Positions 1 to 10,900 of a stretch of DNA of 64,000 nucleotides are shown in pieces (position 1 is the stretch's first letter; every line of letters begins with the position of its first letter). This DNA comes from Anarhynchus alexandrinus. Lineage: Eukaryota > Chordata > Aves > Charadriiformes > Charadriidae. The notes below the pieces were generated by a model. It ran no database searches. It worked only from the letters and a program-made list of their open reading frames with translations, and was not told the origin of the DNA. The stretch is taken from the NCBI GenBank assembly GCA_008711295.1, contig VUYV01000180.1, positions 1,512,020 through 1,576,019 of the forward strand, read 5' to 3'. The position numbers and the translations under genes were made by a program.

Positions 1-510
1 AACTTCATGAGGTTTGCACAGGCCCACATCTCAAGCCTGTCCAGGTCCCTCTGCATGGCATCCCTTCCCTCCAGCATGTCGACTGCACCACACAGCTTGG
101 TGTCACCAACAAACTTGCTGAGGGTGCACTCAATCCCAGCATCCATGTCGCCAACTAAGGTGTTAAACAGTCCCAGTCCCAATACCGACTCCTGAGGAAT
201 GCCACTTGTCATTGGTTGCTACTTAGACATTGAGCCATTGATCACAACCTTTTGAGTGTGACCGTCCAGCCATTTCCTTATCCACCGAGTGGTCCACCCA
301 TCAAACCCGTGTCTCTCCAGTTTAGAGACAAGGATGTCATGCAGGACAGCATCAAACATTTTGCACAAGTCCAGGTACATGACATTAGTTGCTCTTCCCT
401 TATCCACCGACACTGTAATCTCATCACAGAAAGCCACTACAATTGTCAGGCACAATTTACCCTTAGTGAAGCCATGTTGGCTGTCACCGATCGCCTCTGT
501 ATTTTAGTAT
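1..510 (-). mobile_element. CR1 LINE fragment, reverse-transcriptase region, cut by window edge
   Basis: The minus strand reads reverse-transcriptase pieces typical of avian CR1: [20 protein letters not shown], then [17 protein letters not shown], then a degraded stretch ending in the RDLDRLEMWA region near position 1. Several stops break the frame. The 5' truncation is near 510, only about 78 bp from the donor of the MYO16 exon at 588-663. The 3' part runs off the window. It lies in the sense orientation of MYO16. Confidence 0.9.
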
Positions 511-587
511 AACTAAGAAAGCAAAAAGGAAAGAAAACAGTGTCATAGTAACTACTACACACATAATATACATGAATTTTCACCTAC

Positions 588-663
588 CTGAAGGCTTTTC
601 ATTATTGCAGTTAAGAAGATTGGGATTTGCCCAGTGCATCAAAAGCAGCTTCACAAGGTTGGT
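588..663 (-). CDS. MYO16: MYO16 internal exon (last ankyrin unit in window)
   Basis: 76-nt exon, 25 codons plus one base, phase 0 in and phase 1 out. The acceptor is CATTTTAG and the donor GTAGGT. It reads TNLVKLLLMHWANPNLLNC and then NNEKPS. It continues the repeat begun by [12 protein letters not shown] in the previous exon, across a 16.4-kb intron. The first helix TNLVKLLL and the loop ANPNLLN fit an ankyrin unit. From memory, mammalian MYO16 has Gln where this has Trp in MHWANP; that is worth checking but is not a break. It is too short to stand out as an open frame and was placed from its splice sites and homology. The next exon (C-terminal ankyrin linker) is beyond the window start. Confidence 0.92.
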
Positions 664-2869
664 CTAAAATGAGCAAAACAGAGGTGTTTGAAATGGCAGA
701 AGTATGACAGAAGCAGTATACCTGTCAGTTTATTCATGCTTTCCTGCACCAGCTGAAATCCTATGATAAACCATAAGCAACACCTCCAAAATACCACCTT
801 CTGCAGATACTACACACATTGATAGAAAATACAAAAGGCAGAATAAAATATAGCTCTCGTACGATTTTAGTGTACCCTCATCATAATTCCACCCCCAAAG
901 TCTCCCTTCATCCTTACACGTGCAAAGAAATCAGTATGGAAAAAAGCTAACCCTCCATCACCACCTGTCATGACTTAGATCACAAATATTTCTTTACGCC
1001 TGACTAATTCAACAACTGAGTACCATCACTGCCAACGGGATCTCCCTCACAGCCATCATGGAAGTAATTCTGTTCTCTGCCAGTAGTAGAAATTGGCACA
1101 TTTATCTTATGTTTACTAAATCCATTTAAGGTATTAGTAATGGTAGCAATTATAGTACAGTAGAGTAGGGTAGAGTATCATATAATGAAAAAGTCTAAAA
1201 CATATTTTTCAATTCCTGCAAGAATGCTGCAAGCAACTGTTTTTCGCGAGTTCTTCTATTGCTGCACCGAAGTCTCTAGAGATAGTTCTCCATCAAAGGC
1301 TGTAGTATGTCTACCCTGATAAATTGGTTGGTCGGAAAGGAGTAAGAAACTGCACAAGGAGCAAAAAATATAGAGCTCAAGTAAATGAGAGAACTGTTTG
1401 CACTTTTGGATATATGCTAAACCAAACAGAATTTACAATGTAAATTTAACCAACAGGGGAGGCCAGGAAGAGCACAGGGGAAAATAAGCTGTGCAGAAAA
1501 GAAAGGATTCTTCAGAGCAGAAGAGAGCTACAGATAAATGAGACCTGAATTGGAAGGCAGCTAAGGGAAAGAAAGCAATTTGGCATAAAAACGAGCAATA
1601 AATAAATAAATGCTAAAAGGGAAGGAAATCAGCGCAATAAAAATAATAAAATTCTATATGGATTCAGTATACAGGAACAACTCACTACAAAATACCATGA
1701 TAAGGAGGAATCAGCTAAATGCAAAAAAAATCCCAAACTTCTAATCACAGAAAAACAGGAAAATCTTGTTGCAAATTTCTATAAAAATAAAAAGATCTTG
1801 CTCTCGTCAGCTTTCTAATGCTGGTTTTCCATTCTGGCAGTAAGAGGAAAAAAAAGTCAGCAAACTGTGGAAGCAGGGAGGAAGCTATAACAGGTTTATT
1901 TCCAAATCCGATTAGCCCTGATTTCAACTAAGAACCCTCAACACATATATCTGTGTATTTTCATTATGAAAATATGGAGCATGCTTAGTCATTGAGCTGA
2001 CTAAATCAGCAGCAGCTGCATAATCTCGTTAACAGCCATTCTGAAAAGCAGTAGTGGTTCTATCCAAGGAAGGGGGGTTTTAAATGCACTTTCAGTTTAG
2101 TAATAAAATGTAGCTTTTTGGGTTACTAAAGTTCTGGATTTATGCCGCAAGAAGTCCCTTCCATGCTGCAATGTCAATGCTTCCTGCTGCCAAAGAAATA
2201 ACTCCTCCTGGAAATCCTTGATGTGCATCACCAAGACTTAGATATTCAGGACACTACTAATTTCAATTACCTGCTTTTGGATACTCAAACCTGCCTGTGT
2301 TAGTTTTAACCTCATTCACTTATGTTTTAGAAGGAGTATTTTAAGATCTAATTGCCAGATCTTCAGAACTGAGCCTAACAGTAGAAATATTTGTAGAATA
2401 ATTACAGGAAATTACCATTATCCAAAGGTATTTCAATGCAGAGTTACAAAGTAGATATGACTATTTTAAGAGAAATTGCAATGATATACTGTAGACCCTA
2501 AGAATAAAACAACAGTATATATTTTGATTCTTATTTTCCAGTGTTGCCTTTGCCAATTCGTACAAATGAAAACGCCAGAAGCTTTTTCACCAAACCAGAA
2601 GCTGCTTGCCCTCATTTTCAAAGGCCTTCAGAGACCCTTCATGCTTTACCAATTCCCACTTATTCAGCATTCAGATTCCGGATCCCACTTCACATAGATC
2701 TGTGATACATTTTCAAATACCTATTTCTGCGCTTTTGCTAGGCTGTACCTTACACTAGTGAGGAAGCCTTAAAATATCTGCAAAACTACATTGTAAACTT
2801 CCATTCACAGCCTGTTTTGATGTGATACTTGCCAAACAGAAAAACAGGTAAGGTGCTGCCATTCCACCA
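664..2869. other. Intron sequence, no recognised element
   Basis: Part of the 16.4-kb MYO16 intron just upstream (in gene sense) of the exon at 588-663. AT-rich with A-rich runs, for example around 1590-1660. No repeat family, RNA gene or exon-like sequence recognised. The short open frames here look random. Confidence 0.6.
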
Positions 2870-3887
2870 TTCAGGTGGATTGAAGAACAGCTCAACGGCT
2901 AGGCCCAGAGGATGGTAATCAGTGGTAAGTGTAGATGGAGGTTGGTAACTAGCAGTGTATGGTAGGGATCAGTATTGGATCCAACCCTGTTCAACATCTT
3001 CATTAATGATCTGGATGATGACACCAAAGTGGGAGGAGTGGCTGATATGCCAGAGGGTTGTGCTGCCTCACAAAGGGACCGTGATAGGCTGGAGAAATGG
3101 GCTGACAGGAACCTCATGATGTTCAACAAGAAGTGCAAAGTCCTGCACCTGGGGAGGAACAACTCCAGGCACTAGGACATGCTGGGGACTGCCTAGATGG
3201 AAAGGAGCTTTGCAGTAAAGAACCTGGGGGTTCTGGTAGACCTCAAGTTGAACATGAGCCAGAAATGTGCTTTGGCCACAAAGAAGGTCAACGGTATCCT
3301 GAGATACATTAGGAGGAGAGATGACAGCAGGTCAAGAGAGGAGATCCTTCCCATCTAAACGCTGGTGAAGCCACACCTGGTGCACCATTCCCAGTTCTGG
3401 GCTCCTCAGTACAAGAGAGACATGAATACATTGGAGAGAGTCCAGCAAAAGGCCACTAAGATAATTAAGGGACTGGAGCACCTCGCATGTGAGGAAAGGC
3501 TGAGAGAGCTGTGACTCTTCAACCTGGAGAAGAGAAGGCTTGGGGGAATCTCATCCATGTGTGTATATACCTGAAGGGAGGGTGCAAAGAAGACAGAGCC
3601 AAGCTCTTTTCATTGGTCTCCAGTAACAGGACCAGAGGCAACAGGCACAAACTGAAACACAAGATGTTCTGTGTGAACATCAGGAAACAGTTTTATACTG
3701 AGAGGGTGACCGAGCACTGGCACAGATTGCCCAGTGAGGTTTTGGAGTCTCCATCCTTGGAGACATTCAAAAGCTGTTTGGTCGTGGTCCTGGGCAGCCT
3801 GCTGTAGGTGGCCCTGCTTGACTAGGGGAGCTGGACTAGATGACCTCCAGAAGTCCCTTCCAACCTCAAACATTCTGTGATTCTGTG
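2870..3887 (+). mobile_element. CR1 LINE, 5'-truncated, with 3' end
   Basis: Plus-strand CR1 copy covering the C-terminal half of the reverse transcriptase and the 3' end. Readable pieces include [20 protein letters not shown], then [20 protein letters not shown], and [10 protein letters not shown] near 3140. Further on are the remnants of the conserved NIRKQFYTERVTEHWHRLPS block near 3680-3730. The copy ends in the classic CR1 terminus (GATGACCTCCAGAAGTCCC, then ATTCTGTGATTCTGTG) at about 3887. Frameshifts and stops, such as the TAG after NNSRH near 3173, show it is dead. Opposite strand to MYO16. Confidence 0.92.
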
Positions 3888-4959
3888 TAATGTGGAAAAG
3901 GTCACCTACAGCTTTTACAAAAAAGATCATTTATTCTCCATCAGAATCAATCAAGACAGAATTCACAATCAGATGTGCAGGCAGACCATCACAGTTACAC
4001 TAAAAGAGCTATGGGTTTCCTCCCCCCTCACCCCCCCAAAAAAAAGCAGCCTCCCTACAGTGAACCTGAGTGTTAGTCCTCAGAGGAAATATTACAAAGA
4101 AATGAAGTACAATTCACATTAATGGGAGCGACACTTATGATCTAAGGAGCTAGAAAAACATGCACAGAGGAACAGACAAAACACTGACTGGACATGGGAG
4201 CACTGGAGTAGAACAGTTCTTTAAACCTAATGAAACATAAAGTGCAACACTGAAAATAAAAAGCTGTAAGGGAAAAAAAAGGCAGCATAAATAAATTTAT
4301 GGCAATAGGCACATTATAAACCCTTCAAATACAATTTTGCCTGGCCAAAAAATGGGCCAAATTTTACCACACATTAAATGTTAGCAGAGAAAGCCCAATG
4401 CTCAGTATCATATACCACAGGCTTAGGAACACCAGTGTTGGCCAGATGACAGACTGTGAGGCCTGTTGCCAGAGATAAGTAACTGCAGTGACAGGGTAGG
4501 AAATACGGGACATAAAGGAGTGATAGAGATTCCTCAAGAATCTCCCTACGCACTTGAGGCTGCAAAGGCAGCTCCAAACTGCTCTCAAGCCATGTTAGTT
4601 TTACTGCTAGTAAATTAGCTGGGGAGCAGAATCAGTACTCCTGAAAAGTGTCTTCCTCTCCTGTATGGTCAGGTATTTTCCTCCAAAGCAATGCACTGGA
4701 CACCAGATCTGTGCCAGCAACTGCAAAGGATAAGCTGCTGGCTCTGGCTGAGCTTTGAACTCTTGAATTATTAGCCAAGTCCCAGTGCCACTACCTCAGA
4801 TCATTTATTCCCTTTTCTTTACCATCGGAGAGATACCTGCCTAAGTTGTAAATTCAGAAAGCTGGAGGTTTTATGCAAATGCCCTGATGTGCTACTCTGG
4901 ACAGCAATGAATATGCATCATCCAATTTGCACATACTCCCAGCAGCAAAATCCTTCGGT

Positions 4960-5345
4960 CCTTCACTTTTCTTCCCTGTCAAAACCAACATATCTCTCCA
5001 CTCCTCTCTTTCTGTTTCAAAGTTGCACATTTCCTACCATCCTTAGTGACCTGGTTCACCATCCATCTCTTATTCACACACCTCCAACATTTCTTATTCC
5101 TCAGGCCCTTTTTTCTCTATTTCCTGTATCTGAGACTTCCAGCTCCTTACATGTATCACCCCAACTTGTTTTTTTCTACCCTTTTATTGGTGCTCTTATG
5201 CCTTTTTTGGGACAATCCTTTTTTTCTTTTCCTTCTTGACATCCATTCCTCGGTTCTTTTTGACTAAGGCCTCCCCACTCTCTTCCTGCAATTTTCTTCC
5301 ACCTGCTGTCACTTCTCAGCTTCCCACTCCATTTTCTCTGGATAT
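4960..5345. repeat. Pyrimidine-rich low-complexity tract
   Basis: About 390 bp in which the plus strand is strongly biased to C and T, with many CTT, TTC and TTTTT runs. The 116- and 73-codon open frames here are rich in Phe, Leu, Ser and Pro, as expected from composition alone. No unit repeat is visible. Confidence 0.6.
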
Positions 5346-6769
5346 GGTCCCCAGCATGCTCTCACCCACAGTGAAACAAAGCCACATAATAGGAAACTAG
5401 TGCATCAACAATGTTAGATCAAAATCAGTACTATTTTGGACCACTATAGCGTGAAACATAGTGAAATCCTCAAGTATTATTTTAATATCTAAAGTGTTTA
5501 TTCACTAAACGCAACAAAACCCTAGGCAGAACACATGAAATACCACTGGTTACACCGTTATTATCAGCAGTCTTCACCAGTGAGTATGATGGGCTACATC
5601 TGTACTCACAAGATCCAGTTTTCAATTGCTCATAAGGCAATACTTCACTGGGTTGGAAAAATGCATGTTTCCTTCACTGTGATTTTTGTTAGGTAGTTTG
5701 CTAGGATTGCTGCCTGTGAGTGCTTATGATTTTTATTTTTTTTTTTTAAATAGGCAGAAAAATAAATCAACCAAAAATGAAGCACTTTTGGGAGCAGAGT
5801 GTGGGAAAATATATTGCTCGACCCTTGTGAGCTCCAATATTTGTCTGATGTGAAGACTGTATCTGGCAGAAGATGAATTCTGTGGGCTGAGACTACTCCT
5901 ATGTCTGTTTGGAAAATTGTCAAAACTTAGCCAAGTTTCAAACCTTTGAAAAAATCATAGCCACCAGATGCTTACAAGACAGTTTTTAGATTATAATGGA
6001 TAAGTCAAAGAGCCCGCTTTTTTTAGTATGGTCCATTGTAGGCCTAAATGTTAGCCTAACCAGTAGCAGTGGCTCTTTTTAAACATCCACTTGGATGTTT
6101 AAAAGATTTGCAATAAGAACATGTAAATCAGGGAAGTAGTTTCAAGTTTTGTTACTACTATTATTATTATCATTACTAAGATTCTGTCATAGAAGTGCTG
6201 TAACTTCATGCTAGCCATATATTCAGCACATGGAATAAATAAGATCAGATAAGTCATCAAGTAAAAAACTGCTTAGCATAACACTGGAGACATGTACTTA
6301 ATGGAATGGGGTGATAATCAGCACTTCACTAAACATCAGGGACATTAAGATGCAAAGTGCAGGTTAGGGACCTGTATTCACTTAAGCTACTGGGGAGTGA
6401 AACAAACAAAAGCAAATCCCAAGACAGAGACTCCCAACATTTGGAAGTAAGGTAACTATTAAACTATTAGAGTTACTGTGAATTGAGTTCTGAAGATCAT
6501 ATATTTGTTCCCCAAGACTGAGTCTCCCGTAAAGCCAAAGTCTCATATGTAAACCCCAAAATAAGAGCAGTATCATTCAGAAGCTAAATAGCATTTTCTC
6601 TGCCATTGCAAATCTCATCCACAGTACTGCTCTAGACACAGGAAATGATGTCTGAAACTCATTACAGATCTCCCTTCTTAATACAATATAGATGAGGAAG
6701 ATATTTTTTCTATTTGACTGCAGAAAAAAGGGGACCATAACCACCTGTGGTCAGCAAAGTGGAACAGAT

Positions 6770-7265
6770 TAGAAAAAGTAGGTTGCGGGAATGAGACTAG
6801 CAGCAGGGTAGAAAGAGTGAAGGGGAAAAAATAGAACAGAGCATGGATGAAATGCGGGGCTTTGGAACTAACAGCATGAAATAAATGAAGTGAAAGGGAA
6901 GAAGAGAGACGTGGCAAGGAGCCAGGATGTAGGTAGAGACAGACTAAGTAGAAAATGAAAGAAGAAAGTGACATGGAGAGGAAAAACACTAAGATCAGAC
7001 AAGGAAGATTGGGACTGTGAGCAAGTGGGAAAAAGGGATAAGTATAACAGAAGGGCAGGAAGGTTGGCATGAAGCCAAAGAAGAGAAAAGAGAAAGCTTG
7101 GAAGAGAACCAGGAAGAGGAGGAGGGGCAGAAAGTGGCTGTGCAAGGAAATTAGGATTGGGATAAAATGTGTATGGGGAGGACATGAAGCCAGGCAAATG
7201 AATGGGACAATAAAGCAACAGAATAAAGACAAGAATGGAACAGACTGGAGGCAATGGGACAAATA
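6770..7265. repeat. Purine-rich low-complexity tract
   Basis: About 500 bp in which the plus strand is mostly A and G (GAAGAAGAG, AGGAGGAGG, GGAAAGAG patterns) without a fixed unit. The complementary strand therefore shows two long open frames (194 and 173 codons) made mostly of Ser, Leu, Phe and Pro; these are composition artefacts. Confidence 0.65.
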
Positions 7266-7548
7266 AGGTTACGTGTGGGAGGAATGAACTGTAAAGATTG
7301 TGTCTGTTCATACATACACAGAGCTTGGAATGGAACCCAGGATCCCCAAGCGTCCCCACTACCTTTCTGCAGTCAGCATGTTTAACCAATATGGCCTAAG
7401 AGTATGCCTTTTAAACCTCTGGAATAGTTCAAGTAAAGAAGGACAACCTAATACTGTTTTCAGCTATCTAAGCAAGTGACAAAGGTTACCTAAAAGCTTT
7501 TCTACAGCTGAAGAAAAACCTTCAGAAGACTACTTCAAGACTGATAAC

Positions 7549-7919
7549 CCTGGAGAAGAGAAGGCTCCGGGGAGATCTTGTTGCAGCCTTCCAGTACCTA
7601 AAGGGGGCCTACAGGAGAGCTGGGGAAGGACTTTTTACTAGGGCATGTAGTGATAGGACGAGGGGGAATGGCTTGAAACTGGAAGAAGGTAGATTTAGAT
7701 TAAACATTAGGAAGAAGTTTTTCACTTTGAGGGTGGTAAGGCACTGGAACAGGTTGCCCAGAGAGGTTGTTGAGGCCCATCCCTGGAGGTGTTCAAGGCC
7801 AGGCTGGACATGGCCTTGGGCAACCTGGTCTAGTGGGAGGTGTCCCTGCCTATGGCAGGGGGGTTGGAACTCGATGATCTTCAAGGTCCTTTCCAACCTA
7901 AACCATTATATGATTCTAC
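7549..7919 (+). mobile_element. CR1 LINE 3' end
   Basis: 5'-truncated CR1 beginning at CCTGGAGAAGAGAAGGCT. It covers the last part of the reverse-transcriptase ORF ([30 protein letters not shown]) and ends in CAAGGTCCTTTCCAACCTAA and ATGATTCTAC. The segment CTAGTGGGAGGTGTCCCTGC, followed by TATGGCAGGGGGG, is shared with the minus-strand copy at 57613-57733, so both belong to one subfamily. The fairly intact text suggests moderate age. Confidence 0.93.
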
Positions 7920-10900
7920 AAACCTACATTTCTGTTTTTCAATCCACCAGGAAATTAGACAGAGAAAAAAATTAAAATAAATAGGGGAAAAATACTATGT
8001 GATCATGTGATTAAAGATGCTTATAAGTTATGTTCCTACAAGTTATATATTAATACTACAGAGAGAATCGTAAATCTGGCACTTCTCAAAGTTTGTACCT
8101 GAACAGTCTTATTAGGCTTCTTTTTCATATATGCCTCTTGTATATGAGATAAAGGTACTATAGCTGGTATTTCAAGGAAAATGAAATTTACATTGATCAC
8201 TGAGATCCTGCAATAACCAAATAAGTATATACTGTACTCTGTGCACATCTCAGCTTTAAAAACATACATTTAAACACTGAGCATTTTATAGTAATTTTGT
8301 AAATTGAGGTTGTCCCTAGTCTGTATATGAAGCTCAAACTTGTAAATCTATTTTCTTATCATTTGGTATTGTGTGAATCTAGCTTTTCTTCCCTTAGTGT
8401 TCTGTACCCATGATTAGCATTTGAATCATTTATAAAAACCTTCTGAATATATTGAGAGTGAAAGAAAGATATCACAGGCAGAAATCCCAAAGTGGTCTCT
8501 CTGCTTGAGGAAAATGAGTGTAATTTGATCTGAAGGGAAATGGTGCTCTTCTACCTGAGTACAATCACACATGCCAAAGATGAACAAAAAGTCTAAAGAA
8601 AAGAGGGTGAGATATGTCTGGATAAAACATTCTCTAGAGGATTTTCTGACCATAAATGAAAGATTCCAACTGCTTGACAGGGAAAATATGTATTCCCGGA
8701 GCAACTATACTCTATTCTTTTTTAAATACTGAACAAGTACCCCCTTCTTTAGGCTCTTCTCATTGAAAACATTTGTGGAATGTGTTTGCAGAAGTCCATA
8801 AACTGCATTCAAAGGAACTGCTATGGCAATGACCAAACTTGAATGAGCTTAAATATAATTTCCTACAATGAGTTCAGATATGCCATCTACATTGGAGCAT
8901 ATTCTAATGATGGATGTGGATTTTTTTCTATTTCAAGTTCAACATGCACTTAAAGAAAAGAAATTGAAACTACAGTTCATGGTTGAGTCAAATGACTTAT
9001 GTGTTTTGGTAACAATGAGCAAATTAGATCACATAGTAAGAAGGTGTGTTCTCTCAGACTTCAGCAAGAAGCGCAGAATGCCTTCTATGCTCTGAAAGAA
9101 ACGTTGTGTTTGGATGAACTAACTAGACAGAGGTGTATGATTCAGTCTGGGCAACCAAGCCAACCGAATGTGTGCTAAGGGAAAATATACATACAGAATG
9201 GCAATTTCACACACAAATTTTGAAAGTGGCACAGGATGTATTTAACATGCTAAGAAACATGAGGTAGGCATCTGAGCTCTCTAAAAAACTTTTATTTATC
9301 TGAGATATTTCCAGTTTATTGATGGGAAGAAATCCTTGCTAGTGCAGGAGTTATTTTTGGAGAGGTACAGTCAATGATTCTGTTATCCTTTTTTTTTTAC
9401 GACATCATGAAACTGTTAAACCTCAAAGCCAGAGGCTAAATCTGTCTCACTAAGAGAGTGCAATGGAGCAAGCTTAAGTATCCCTTATAATCCACGCTGC
9501 TTAACTGTTAGCTCTGTCCCTGACTCTACTCTGGACCACTCCAACCAGCTCTCTACAAACAAGACTAATCTCCGATAGAGGAAACTAGCTCCAAACAATA
9601 TGAATGTGAGCCAGGCTATTGCTCGGCTTAATCCCTAGCTTTCTTTTATTTAGCAATTTAACAGTTTAGACATAGGCAGCATCCCCCAAGGATGAAATTT
9701 GGGGAGAGGTAGTGTTTAAGCTACTGGGGAGTCAGCTCTGACCTGCATGCTGGTTTGAAAGGTGACATTTCTGTGATAAACAACAAAGAAACAGCTTGTG
9801 CCTGGGAACTGTGCCAAAGTACCCAAGGCAAACGGCAAAGCTACAGCCTATTCCCACCACGGGGAGGGCGAGTGTGGGCTCTCCTGATCACAGCAGCCTG
9901 GAAGATGTCCAAAGGGGACAGCACTACCAGTGCCAGATTACGAGCTGTTCACAAAGTGATTGCTGTGCTAAATTCAAATTAAGGGGCCAGCCTGAGAAAT
10001 ACAAGTTGCCCTTCCGCAGTTGGTATCAGTGCCAGCACGGGCGGTGCGGTACCCCTAAGTGGCGATGTGTGCCCCACTCTGGTGTGCACAGGCAGCAGAC
10101 ACATATATATCAGCACTCCCCGTGCTGTATGTGAATGAGACAAGAGAGTTCAAACTGCCATCGTTAACAGTATTAATAATGTATATGCCCAAAAGGCACT
10201 GTTAAATTTATGTGGGCAACCCTGGCATATTCTAATTTCTTGAGGCTTGTTTTGCTGCCCTCATAATCTTATTTTGAACAGTTTTTTGTGCCACTGATGC
10301 AGATTTGCATGTGTGTCAAAGAGGTTATTATATTCCATCATTTTATTATGGTAAAATTATTAAGGTAAGCAACTCTGACCTTAATATCTCAATTATATCC
10401 ATTTGTTATAATGTTAGAATCTCAATGTCTGTTGAAAATAAAAACTTGCTTTTAGCCCTAGTAGTTACAGGGGTGAAAATGACAATAGTCCTAGAAATTC
10501 AGAATAACCTTCCTTCAGAATATGCCTATTTTTTAATGCTATTACAATTATTTTTTAATGTTTTCAGCTGGTAGTATTTCAGTTAATAATCTATTGCATT
10601 CACTGGTAACCTAATCTGTTCCTGCGAAGCAGAGCCTCATCTTACAGACAGACTGACCTTTAGGCAGTAGCCTCCATTGCCTTATTCTGTACTCAGTAGC
10701 CACATCCTATACATAACTCTCAAACTCACTAGTAATAACCTGTACTCCTATGCAACAAAGATGTTCTACTCTGGATCTACACAGTCTGGCACTAATAGGA
10801 CAATTAATTTATCATTCACCCAAGCTTTCTTTCAATATTTGGACTAATACCTTTCTAGCAAATTTTACATGGTAAATCTATCCGTGAGACTGATTTTCTT

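Larger units (their letters stand above)
3888..7548. other. Intron sequence with composition-biased tracts
   Basis: No gene or clear transposon recognised. It contains a pyrimidine-rich tract (4960-5345) and a purine-rich tract (6770-7265), described separately. Around 4380-4590 there is a moderately GC-rich stretch with open frames of 67-74 codons on the minus strand, but they match nothing I know and lack exon signals. Confidence 0.5.

Noticed and set aside
6678..7389. Two long minus-strand open frames (194 and 173 codons) rich in Ser, Leu, Phe and Pro.
   Set aside because: They lie over a purine-rich tract; the composition alone keeps stops rare. No domain, splice or start context.
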